This document shows, one piece after another, positions 1-11,422 of a stretch of DNA of 64,000 bases (positions within the stretch are counted from its first letter, which is position 1; the number at the start of each line of letters is the position of its first letter). Source of the stretch: Euwallacea fornicatus (taxonomy: Eukaryota > Arthropoda > Insecta > Coleoptera > Curculionidae); the NCBI RefSeq assembly GCF_040115645.1, contig NC_089552.1, positions 2,790,001 through 2,854,000 of the forward strand, in the 5' to 3' direction. The notes under the pieces are model-generated. The model was not told the DNA's origin and searched no databases. It worked only from the letters and a program-made list of their open reading frames with translations. Position numbers and translations under genes: made by a program.

Positions 1-3000
1 CCCCGTTGCGTTTCGTATACCTTTGGGCCAAGGATTGTATAGGAGTTGTACGTGAAGTTTCGCCGTATACAGCTGGAGGGTCCGCATTATGGGATTGTGT
101 TTTTTTCGAAATCTCGGGTCATTTGATATTTTTAACGATTAATTTAATGTATATCATACACTAATCAACCACTGAAAAAATACAAAATAATCCCCACTTG
201 AAGAAGCGAAGTAAAGAAGGTTGGTTTTACTAGGATCTAACCGGGACCCCAAGACATTTTTTTATTGTTAAAGACAACGATACTTTGAATAAGGACGACG
301 TGGAATCCCTGTGAATGGATTAATAGCTGTTCAATTCACAAATTGTTGCACCAAACACATGGGAGAAAATTAATGGTCACAGCAGTTAAAGTCATTAGGG
401 GAAATTACTGTGGTCTATACATTCGCAATGAGAAATTTTAATTAAAACTCCTCCTCATTGTAACTTCTGAAGTTCATAACTCGAAAGTTGCATAGTGATC
501 CGAAGCAGTCGGACCGTTTACTTCTTCTATTTACATTTAGTTTCTTTGAAAATACTCGAAATTGTAAAAGAAAAATTATTGAAAGACCTGAAAATACGAG
601 ATACTGCTGATTGTGAAATACACAACATTTGATCCTCACGTTGAATCGTCATTGAGGATTCATTTTTATGTGACTCAGCTTGACCTTCTTTAGTCATACA
701 TTCATTGGCCCGCTGTGGTTTTCTTTAAAAGTTATTATTTACGTTAGGAACCATTTAGGAAATACATAATATTATGCAACAAGGGAGATTTTGCGAGACA
801 AGTTAAACCAAAGCCCGCAATATAATACTAGTTATATAAAATCATCATCATGACATTATTAAGCATTTTCTGCTAAGCCACATTTTTATACGACTTATTG
901 CTGAATAGCTTCATGAAAACGTTCAAATAAAAACACGGTATTGCCCAGTTTCATCGTTTGCATGGAAATTATGTTCCAGCTAAGGTTCCCAGTAACGTTG
1001 ACCTAATGGCCTTTACAGTACAATTCTGTAACATGCAATGTATCTCTGCAACGGTGTATCCTTGTAATTTCTGAAGTTCAAGTTACAACTTTTCGTTAAA
1101 ATTGGAAATAAAGGGAAGTGCGGGAACATTAAATAATCTTTTTAGTTATAATTGTTAAAATCCTGAAGGTAAAAACGGATATAGGAAAAGGTAAGAGGTC
1201 ATTCATATAAAAGATCTAAACTGGAAAAAGAATCAAATTCTAAAACCAAACAAAAAAATGTAGGAAAGAAAAAGCTGAAACCTACACAACTGTTACTCAA
1301 CTTCCACAAAAGTTCCAATCTTCTTTTCGAACTGTAATATTTATCGGGATCGAGAGGTCTGCCAGGTTGTGTGCTTGGGCCACCCAGACCCTCTCAGAGT
1401 AAATCTTCCCTTGTGTTGAAAATCTAAATGAAACGCTATAACATTTTATTTACACATAAATACATCATGTAAATACATGCAGTAAATGCTTCTTAATAAT
1501 TTCTCACCAGACTTTGTGTCTAAATATAACACTTGTTTTCTAAAATGTTCAGAATAGAAGACAGTACTATGTTAAGAAGAGAAGCCTGAAACATGTGCGT
1601 TGAAAATTAAGACCTAATTTCGAGAAAAGTCTGGAGAACTCAGCTCTGGTAACTAACAAAAACAACCAAATAGAACCATAAACAAGAAAACGATCAACAC
1701 TAAATCTTATTATTATTAGACCTTGCGTGTTTACTCGTTAACATTTAATGTGAGATGCGAGGAACATAAAACAATACGAAATCACAAATATGCTATTATA
1801 AACTAAAATAATTATTTTACGGGATAAATATACAAGATGGCCCAACAAAAAGGTTCCACCTCAATTTATCATTTTCCTGAAAAATTTAGAAAAAACGCTT
1901 GAATAGGTAAATTTTCGTTCGTATGGGACATGGTTTTCACTATATCTCCATTATATAGGGTGATTCATAAAAAAGATACCACTCCCCACTTTTATTTTTC
2001 AAACGGAAACACTTCAATTCTATGCCATATTTTACTTCTACATGAAGTTTTTGAAAAATTGGGCATTGCATGTCCCATTCCTATCTTTAACCGTTTTAAT
2101 TTTATTTTGGTGATTATCGTTAAAATGCAATTGCATTAATTAAAATGTTAAGAATGTTTAAAAATATAAATATGACATATAATCTTTTGTATGATTCATC
2201 ATCCTGTAGGACGCGTTTAAACGTTTATTTCAAAGTCTAGCAAGAACGTCATGAACATCAGTGTGATCTTTTAATTGAGCGACTATGTATAATAACTGTA
2301 AAAAATCTCTTAAATTTGATATTTTTTTCGATCTCCAACATACAAAAAAAAATTAATTGGGCAGGTTTATAAATCCTAAATTGTTGAACTCAGCTCATGT
2401 CAAGTAGAACTGTGGATAGCCGAAAAAAAACAATAACGCTTAAAAATTACAACAATAAAATCACAAAAACCTGTATAACGTAGCCATTTGTATCAGGTAA
2501 ATTTAATGCCACAATGCTATTTAAATTAAAAAGACGGGTATTGATATTATTAATAATACCAATTTTGGCCATCGGTGAGTTGGAAAAAGGTATATGTAGA
2601 AATAATCCTTCAGTTTGACTCCTGCCCTTAAATAATCACTGAGTGAATTCGAGGATTTAAACTACTATTGTCACACTCTTTATTCGTCTGAGAGGAAGCC
2701 ACAACCGATTTATTTTGGTTTTGATTCAATTTCAACCACCAATTTCGAAAAAACTTATATCACACTAAGGTTGTTTGAAAACTAACAATACGTGAAATAG
2801 GGTGGAATAAAATAAATTACGCCGATTAGGACGATTTTCGTTCAATTAAACTTCGAAAATAGGACAATACGACGTAATGGAAAAAATTAAAACCAAAATA
2901 GTATGTGGAATAAAAAAAATCAAGGTCGCCTATCACGTTCGATCATCTTTTTGCAGGCTCCAACATATATATGTATATGTACATATTTATATATATGTAC

Positions 3001-3017
3001 CTAGCTTAAGACTCAAC
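1..3017. other. Intergenic, AT-rich, no gene seen
   Basis: No open frame here has a recognisable product or flanking splice signals. It holds a short imperfect hairpin (1352-1394), a 19-base word repeated near 21.2 kb (961-979), the edge of a possible repeat starting with a GGGTGATTCAT-type end at about 1957, and an alternating TA/TG tract near 2965-3000 just beyond the TRPML stop. Confidence 0.6.
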
Positions 3018-5453
3018 TTAGATTGATTCACTAGATGGTTGTGCATTAGTACGCATAGAACTGGTGCGGCGTAACGTTTTGTAAGTTCTCTGCAATGGTG
3101 CATAGCAGCAACACAAATCCTTTATGAGTCCTCCAAGGCTTTCGCTGGATCCACTTCGGAAGATTCCACTGGAAACTTCCTCACAATTGGTCACGCCTAC
3201 GAACTCTTCTAAAGTAGTTTTTGGAAAACCTTCCCTGAAAAGATTAATAAAAAAAAGTTAATTTAAACGGAAAGATCTTGAAATCTTTTCAAGAAATATT
3301 AATTCTGTAATTTGAGCAAATTTTGTCAAAATGAAAATTGGAACGTTTCAATGCTGATTATGAGTTCTAATTTTTAGTTCAGGCAGAAAGTAAATTTTCA
3401 TTAAATACTTTAACAATTTCATTATCTTAGAAAAGGTACAGAAATCAGCCAATACTTACGTGTAGTAAAGCTTGATAGTCTCGTACGTGTCTGTTATAAC
3501 AGAAATAAACAAGTTCAGAATCACGTAAATGTACAAACTAATGAACGAGTATAAATACACTCTAGAAAACCACCAGAGCAAATTTGACTTATTGGACATG
3601 ATGGAAAAAGTAGCGAACATGTCGTCGCCGTTTATCAACGCGAACAAACACTCTGACGTGGTTGACAAAGTCCGAAACTTTAAGTGATACGGTCCTAAAA
3701 TCAGCCACCCGCAAAAAGTAAATCCTGCATAGATTAGCACTGCGCATAACAGGAATCTTGCCACCTATTAAGAATAGAAAATGCTATTTAAATTTTTGAT
3801 TAAATCCCCGTCTCATACGTTACCTGCGGGGCCGCTTTCTGGAGAGTCACAATCACAATATTATACGTCTGGAAGAATCCCAGATATCTCAATATTCCGA
3901 ACCACACCAGCATGTTCCCGACACCTAAGAACATGCTACACACATTCCACTGATCACTGGTGAACTCCTGTCTCTCTATCTCCTCTTTTATGGCAGATCC
4001 AATAATTATAAGAACGTCATTTACAATAATCATAATATACCACCAATTTAGGAACTTGTTCCTATCAGTGGTGTTTAATTGCTTATCAAATTGGTGTTTG
4101 AAGAAGATCATGGTGATTCGCTTTAGTTGTTGAGCGCGCCAAACTGTCCGCGAGCACAAAACTAGGGATGCTATACATGTTACTATTACTGTATAGTTCA
4201 GGAGACTGCATAATATCCTGGAGATTTCGTCGTCCCTGATATATTTAGTATTCCCTGGAAGTTTAAAGGAATACATGTTAAATAATCATAGTTACAGAGC
4301 TATAGTTAATGTTGCTCTATACCTTTGCATTGCAGTCTTATAGCCTCAGCATCTAGGTTTAGAAGCACTTGGCCATCATGATCAGCATTGTCAAACGATA
4401 TTGTAATATCAAATTTATAACAACTTGGGGCAGTAATTCTGAAAAGTCTTCAAGTAGAGATACCTACATGATATAATTATATTTACAAACCTGCTAGCAG
4501 CCTTAAAATTGACGGTTTTTAATGAGAACATTAGCTTAGCAGCAACCAATGCAGAGAAGCTAATATTAAACTCATTCTTTGACAAATAGCTTTCTGAATC
4601 CAACTTATAACCAATCTGTATCCGGGATATATTAAGACACCTTTCATCAATTTGACTATCGAAAACGTATGACTCGTTGAAACCATAAATAATACCCTGT
4701 TTGTATTGATATAGGCACAAAGTCATGTCTGTAGCCGAATTATCTTCATTGGCATAAGAATAGGGGCCTTGAAGTTAAGTTTAATAATAAAATCCCATAA
4801 CAAAATCTCTTATATAAGACTCTTTACCAATGGCTTCATCCATATGAATGTACCCATTATAAGCATAATTAAGAGTACTAAAAAACTCTGCTTTCTTATA
4901 AATTGCTAACGGTCCTACGGCTGGTGGATATGAATTGACCTCCCTAGTAGCATCCCACCCTCTCAGAAACAAATGAGAGAATGTGATCCTGTTGTCCCAA
5001 GTGTAGTTGACATGATTGTAACTACTGAAAAAACCCATTAAATTCTTTAGGAAGATATTAGATTTATGTTAGTGTTACCTTACCTATAGGCATATAAACA
5101 CAACTGTAAAGTAACTAACATGATTTTGATCAATTGCACAAAAAACTTAAAAGGAAATCGCTTTTTGGCGTGCCACTTTTCAATCGGGTTCATGAAAAAA
5201 AACTGCAACTTTCGGCGCATTCTTTCTTCAGTTATAAGGGCCTTACCCATATTATGACAACAACTGAAATTAAGTATTAGAAAGAATTATTATTGTGCTT
5301 TGAAATAATGGATTAAGCTATATTAAAAAAAAAAAACAGGCATCTCTAGTATCACAAGCAGTGAGATGTAAAATATCTAAAATTTTAAAATGTGGAATGG
5401 GTTATAATAAACCTTAGACTGCTTTGGAGTGCACTGTCGCCAGACAACTCCAT
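3018..5453 (-). CDS. Trpml: Mucolipin-family TRPML cation channel, complete, 8 exons, 587 aa
   Basis: TRPML channels are six-pass, non-selective cation (Ca/Fe/Zn) channels of late endosomes and lysosomes, gated by PI(3,5)P2. Exons on the minus strand are 5453-5413, 5263-5084, 5024-4828, 4767-4491, 4438-4323, 4254-3824, 3764-3460 and 3234-3018. They sum to 1764 nt and all phases agree. TM1 lies near residues 55-75, after a basic MNPIEKWHAKKRFP segment. The long luminal loop carries YPPAVGPLAIYK and SFDNADHDGQ, both typical of the family. The pore filter LINGDDMF is at 457-464, with NGDD matching the family filter. A CCC cluster at 557-559 matches the known C-terminal palmitoylation site. Length is close to human TRPML1 (580). 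The start exon is short (41 nt) and ends in a weak GTTTAT donor, so the first 14 residues are the least certain; a second in-frame ATG is at residue 19. I see no break. Confidence 0.95.
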
Positions 5454-7471
5454 TTTTTGTAATGCAATCTATAATGGTCAAGTTTGGCATAATCGAGTTT
5501 AAACTCTAATTTAATAACATAGGCTTAATGATTCAGCCATGATAAGAACATTAAATGGTTTTTTAGATAACCCTTATTATTGAAATGGTAACTAAAAGGA
5601 GACTCAAAAGGTTAATTTTTTATGACTTCACAGACATGTTCGATATAGATGTTGGACCTGAACTTAGACTCAGTTACCTTAAAATAAGGCGTGTGTCCAG
5701 AATACCTCAACAAAGAGGTGGTCCCAAATTTCCCTTTCATCAATAAGATCAAAATTTGGAGAGTTAAATTTGTTTTCAGCTATTTGCCTTGTCCTTATTG
5801 ATGCGAATCACAAGGCCACGATGTTATCCGTTAGAAAATTGCCCAATTAAGCACAAAAGAACGGGAACAGGAAAATATACTTACGTACGACCCGTTATCC
5901 TGCAGGTTTCTTCATCGCTATCGCAGCGATCTGCACCCAAATTTGATGGAGCCTCTTCCATTTTTAAGGCAAAATTGAACACAGTAGCATTAACTAAAAC
6001 GACTTACAGGGTTTTTGATCTATTTATTCGTCAAGTTTCCATAATTCACATTAATTGATTAAAATAAACACACAAAGAATTAAGATACGAAAGACAACCC
6101 TTTTAATCTTTATTTACTTTTGAATCAGCTGATTTAACTAATTATATACTTCCGATTGAGGTCGGAATCAATCGGACCAGCTGTTTTTCCACCAATTGAA
6201 TCGGCTGGTAGTTAGCGGGGATCAATCCAATTGGTTAAAACTCAGCCAATAGATCTTCAAGAAGGCCAGTTGACGTTAAGTGACATTTGAAATGAGTTTT
6301 CACATTTAAACACTGCTCTAAAAGAGAAAGTCTCATTACAATTATGTCAATTCGTTTAGTCACAAAATATTTATATATTTAATCATAGACATTTAAACTT
6401 ATGTCACGGTGCACTCTTTGTTAGACTGCAATATATTTTTAATTATATTATCTAACAATTTTATTTATGGTTTGCCAAGGAAGTAACGTTCATACGTAGT
6501 TTAAATTGAGAATTTTGCGCTGAAATGAAAAATTTTATCTATTTCTCGCAGAAATCAAATCCATTCAATTATCCCTGCAGACATGGCTACTTTGCTGGTT
6601 TTATATGAAACACGATATTAATTAATCGACACTTGTATCAAAGTGTCGAATACGCGTTTGTAAATTTAAAGTTTAAGCAGGGAATCCCGGCATCGAAAAT
6701 TAGGTTATAAATGGCGTCTTTGGCTAAGACCTCGAGTTGAAGCGACTCCTACGGAGCCGATATTTGTGACTACGCTCGGAGATTTGTCGGAAGGCGACTT
6801 TCAATACAAATTTGTGGGTTCTTGATTGAGACTTTTACAACGATGGTTATATCCGGACTATGGAAGAAGTTCCGCTTTTATTCACCGCTGCGCGCAGAGC
6901 AAAAGTCAGGTCTCCTATCCAAAATAAAACAAATAAAGAAGCAGTCTATAAGGATATTACATCTTCGACGTGATTTATTTCGCAATACGCTTGAATAAGT
7001 CACTATAAAACTGGTTAAATACTCCCATTAATGATCACAATAGAAAATGCAGAGTTGTAAAGTAACCTGAACTAACCAAATTAACCGTTCAATTTTTTAA
7101 TTGTATTTAATTAGGTTATCAAAATTTTCCAATCAAATTCTGTACACTAAAGAAAATCAATACAGAATATCAGTAAATTTGCAATGGAATACAGAGTGTC
7201 CCAGACCAGTAATATAAACGAGTGTTGAGTGCTGGAGGGTACAAAAATAAAATTATTCAACTAAACTTTTCAGAATACGTTTTTGGCGCAACACAATTTA
7301 GAATAGCAGACACTGTAAAATTATTTAGAATGAAAAAATACAATTCTTGTAGAACGGAAACAAGCAACTTTTTATAAGGCATATTTACCTGAATGCGCTA
7401 TTCTTTCATTCACAAGATCACTATACTTATTTGTACCTGAAACACCCTGTAGATGCAACTTAAACTCTAAC
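5454..7471. other. Intergenic between TRPML start and BRD7/9 stop
   Basis: This is AT-rich sequence with no supported gene. Both neighbours are on the minus strand, so it should contain the TRPML promoter at its left side and the BRD7/9 3' end at its right side. An open frame at 5789-6058 has no family resemblance and no splice context. A MITE-like repeat occupies 7190-7451. Confidence 0.55.
7190..7451. mobile_element. MITE-like short repeat with TACAG ends
   Basis: The left end reads TACAGAGTGTCCCAG and the right end, on the opposite strand, reads TACAGGGTGTTTCAGG. These give imperfect terminal inverted repeats of about 14 bases on a 262-bp, non-coding, AT-rich body. A TA at each end fits the target duplication of Tc1/mariner-type elements. 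The left end resembles the element at 41811. Family assignment is inference. Confidence 0.45.
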
Positions 7472-10400
7472 TTAGTTCATAAGAATATCTTCTATAGCAT
7501 TATCACCCTCTATGTGCACCGGCTGTTGTGCCTATTAAAAAAAATCAATTAACTACATTAGTACTAAATTCACTTGGTTACCTGCTCCAAAAACTGCCTT
7601 AACTCAGTCTCCAAATCGGGCTCAAGTTCAGGTGCGAGCGGGGCCACAGGCACCCCTAGCGCTCGCCTAACTGCCGGTACTGGAGCTACAGCAGCTGGTG
7701 CCACCTTCTTTGTTATTTCAGCTAATCCATCAACACATTGTTCCGCTATATTTGATTCTTCCTTGGTAGGACCAGGAATATTGTGCAATGAAATTGGAAG
7801 AGGCTGCGACAGCCTCTCATATTGGGATTTTTGCAATTTCTCCAATAATTGACACATGTCGTTAAGTTTTTGTTGCATTTCGTGACGATCTTCTGCTTGT
7901 TTCAACTCGTCCTCCATGTTGTCCAGAAAATTAACATCGATGCCCAGATCTATAATTTTTGTTTACATATGGGAAAATGCATCACTGGCTTATATTTACC
8001 GCTTAGTGACTTAAGTTCCTCCATATTAACCTTAATTGCGTCGATAGGCGATGTCTCCAATACAGTTTTAACAGCTTCTTCCTCTTCTAAACATCGCAAA
8101 ATAACGTATATAAATTAAATGTAGTTTTTATAGATATTAAATTTGGTTACCTTTGAGTCTTTTTCCATCTTCCAAATTAGTTTTAGTTTTGGAATGATCA
8201 CCGCCGGTCAACAGATCCAAAAGAGAATCGACTAGACGCTCGGCATAATCACAGCCTTTTACGTAGTCCTGTGTATAGTTATAACTAAATTTTTCACATA
8301 AAATGCTTCGAAATATTGAACAAAAACGTTCGTTACCGATCTTAGTATAGAATAATACCCTATGTTTGAGAATTATAGTGCATAACATCACGATTTAACA
8401 TTACCATGTCCAAACCGTTATACAAAGAAGGGTGGTAAAATAAAACAAAATTTGCTAAATTAATAGTAAACCGAGATTACAAAACAGTGATATCAAGTTC
8501 CAATTAGGCTATGAAGTATTGGCTTTTCGCAAATACCTTGGTTACTTAAACAACTTACCTGTACTGATTCAGCGTATTGCACTGCCTGATCGCTTCCATA
8601 AGTCCTTAAAACTAATGCAGACTCTTCTTTAGTCAGATTCGAAAAAGCTGAATCGTAGCTGGGTGCGTACGAACCGAAGGCTCCGTAATATAAAGGTTTC
8701 ACTGGACGAGCGGTATTTCTTCTATCTTCTCTAAAACCCTATTGAAATTTATTATTTACGACAATATTACTGCAAATGGAGAGACACTGCACTCTACTCT
8801 AGAAACAATTCTACTTACTTGTAAATGGGCAGTTCCGTCATTTAATCTCCCCACTACCGACCCTAAAGGCGCAACTCCCTTCTTCTTGCCCATATTATTT
8901 CCAACTAAAATAGACAACTGGGCAGAACCATCTCTGCGGGCCCTCAAATATCCCATGGATGGTCCATACCCCTTTAGTCTAGCCCGCGCTTGTCTTGCTG
9001 CAACTCTAGCTTGTGCAAGGATCTGCGCAAACGATTAACTTTCACCTCACCGCGGATTTAGATACTTACCTCTTCAGGAGTTGGGGGGTCTTTGCTTTCA
9101 GTCTTAACACACGCTTCAATATCGTCTGGCCGACTTACTGCGGCTCTCATCTCTGGAGTGACCTCGAATCCTAACTCAGTTTCAGTTAATTCTGGCGCAA
9201 TCTATAAATGTCTAACGTATTTAAATATTCGTTAAAATAGTGAGACACAAGCTTACTTGAAGGAGCCAACCCAGCTTGTCAGATTGCAAAATTTTCTGAC
9301 CAGCCTGTAACAACTTTTTGCTTGCTTTGAAATACACCGTATCCACGTGGTTATACTTCATAGCGTTCTCGCACATTAATTGAAAATCATCTGTGAATTC
9401 CTGAAATTCTCATCAAGGTCAGGATCAATGATCTGTATTTATATATTGCAAACTTACTTTGAGGTTGTTATAGTCATTTTCTTCGACTTTCTGGCGCATC
9501 GTGCTAAAATCCATGGGTTTGGAAATAATTTTTGAATATCCTGGAGCAATAGCATCAGTCACAGGCCAGGCAAAGAAATTCTGGGGATCCTTCTTCTCAA
9601 GTAGACTTAGGAGGTGGTCCAGAGCTTTGGATAAAGGCGTTCTCTCCTGAATTTTCTTAATGACGCAACTTCGAGGCTCTCTTTGACTGCCTGGAGAATT
9701 TAGCGATGAAAAGCCCAAAGAAGCATCTATGTCTAACTCAGATATGACATTGTCAATATTTAACCTCTTAAACAAGTTTTTTAAACTACCATCAAGATTC
9801 TCTCCATCATCCAAATCATCCCTTTTCCTCTTCTTATCTTTGTGATGATGTTTATGACGCCTTTCACGGTCTCTGTCTTTGCTCTTGTCTTTCTTCTTCT
9901 TTTTCTTTTTAGATTTCTTATGATGACTTCGATGTAATGCATAAGATGGATCATTGGGGTCTACAAATAATGTTTCTTTTTTCCATTGGTGTAATACAAT
10001 GCACATAAACAAATACCCAACATAAGACCTGCTTCTTCACTCTCAGCAAGCATGTGTTGGTTGCTGCCCTGACTATAGTCTTCTTCGTGCTCTGGGGTAT
10101 TATTTGAACCCACCTTGAAAGAAATTATTAGTTTACTGTTGTGTGTATGCAGCAAACACAAATAATTGGGCATGAGGCACATCTCAGATTCTATTTAATG
10201 TATTTGCTTTAAAAGTAGGTCTACAAGAAAAAATTGTATATTTTGATGCTATTTAATTATTCACGGGTTAGTGTTTTCATTTTCATTAATTTATAAGTTA
10301 ATTTAGAGCTGCCAACCTAAAAAACAATAGCAAATTTTTTTTTTTTTTTTTTTTTTTTGATTAGGTATTAATGTCATCCACTTACTATTTGCATGCAAAA

Positions 10401-10666
10401 AGCTGTGTAAAATAAATTAAATTGGTATCAAATAATATAAAAACAGTTGTTTATACACAGTAGTTGCCTAAATCCATGAACAACAAAAAACATGATGTTT
10501 CAATTCACCAACCTCCAAAGCAGTGTAAACTAACATTCCATACCTTCAAAATAAGCTTTAGCTGGGGCTTATCGTCTTTTTCCTCTTTCTCCCTTCTGTG
10601 CTTTTTATGCCTTCGCCCAACGGAGTTCAAAGGATCAGAAGCCACTTGGGGGTTGTGTGCGTCCAT
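7472..10666 (-). CDS. BRD7: Bromodomain protein of the BRD7/BRD9 family, complete, 11 exons, 671 aa
   Basis: BRD7 and BRD9 are acetyl-lysine readers of SWI/SNF chromatin remodelling complexes (PBAF and non-canonical BAF); insects usually have one member. Exons on the minus strand are 10666-10544, 10113-10017, 9960-9458, 9400-9257, 9201-9070, 9022-8819, 8738-8559, 8268-8151, 8086-8000, 7949-7582 and 7531-7472. They sum to 2016 nt, all in phase. A Lys/His-rich basic tract covers about residues 86-122. The bromodomain spans about 181-285, with FFAWPVTD, KPMDFSTM and the acetyl-lysine-binding Asn258 in MKYNHVDT. The downstream part (GYGPSMGYLRARRDGSAQL, TKEESALVLRTYG) matches the family's DUF3512-type C-terminal half. 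The last segment is Ala/Pro-rich. Exon 2 has two in-phase donors (10017 or 10029), which change four residues. It starts 757 bp from, and divergent to, the ZAD gene. Confidence 0.94.
10335..10358. repeat. Run of 24 T
   Basis: An uninterrupted T24 tract lies in BRD7/9 intron 1. On the sense (minus) strand it is poly-A. It could be simple slippage or the tail of a retroposed copy; no flanking coding relic was recognised. Confidence 0.9.
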
Positions 10667-11422
10667 GACTCCACATTAAAGACGTCAAATATTGAAGATA
10701 TAAGGAAATGTATTTGTGCTTGATAGCAGCAGACCTATTAGTAGTGTAGAACCCTTTGCATGAAGCCAATAAATTCGGCGAACGACTTACTAACTTTAGG
10801 GTACTCACGGTAATTTAACTCTTCAGTGGACTGTAATTATTTTTTAAGGGTAATAAATTGGAAATCGGACAAATTACTAAAATCATATAAGAAAAAAAAC
10901 AGCAGACACCAACAACTCCAAACCTGAACCCTGACCCTAAACTAAACCAGTAACCACAAATTCCATAAACCAAACAAAACAAGTTATCACAATTTTGACA
11001 TTGACAAGTAAAACGTCATCATCAATAGTTTACTTTTGACTAGTCCGCAAAAACAATCATGTTTCTGCTTATGTCACAGGTTAATAATTCACATGACAAG
11101 AGACACATACGCGAATTTTACAACACTTATTTTTGAAAAAAGATCTGAATATTGCATCTTTCCCATCCCTCAAGAGGTCTTCAAATAGCATAAATGCATT
11201 CAGTTTTTCTATATAAGCTCAGGAAATGCAAAAATTGTTGCAACTTTACAGCAGAATATATATAACTTTTCTTATTTTCTCGTCGGACATAAATTGGCAA
11301 TCATTCTTAGTTGGCAGCCCTGAGTCACGTTGATCATTTTGACCTAAATCAGCTGTTAAGTTCTTTTAATTTGAAAATGGCGATTTGAAGTTGTGTCGGG
11401 AAATAATTTTCTCCCGAACAAA
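10667..11422. promoter_or_regulatory. Bidirectional promoter region between BRD7/9 and the ZAD gene
   Basis: The start codons of the two genes face away from each other across 756 bp, so both promoters should lie here. No TATA box was recognised next to either start. CRE-like GACGTCA occurs at about 10681, and AACGTCA at about 11012. On the BRD7/9 side an upstream ATG (10674-10676) opens a short frame that overlaps the main start. The regulatory role is inferred from gene layout only. Confidence 0.5.
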
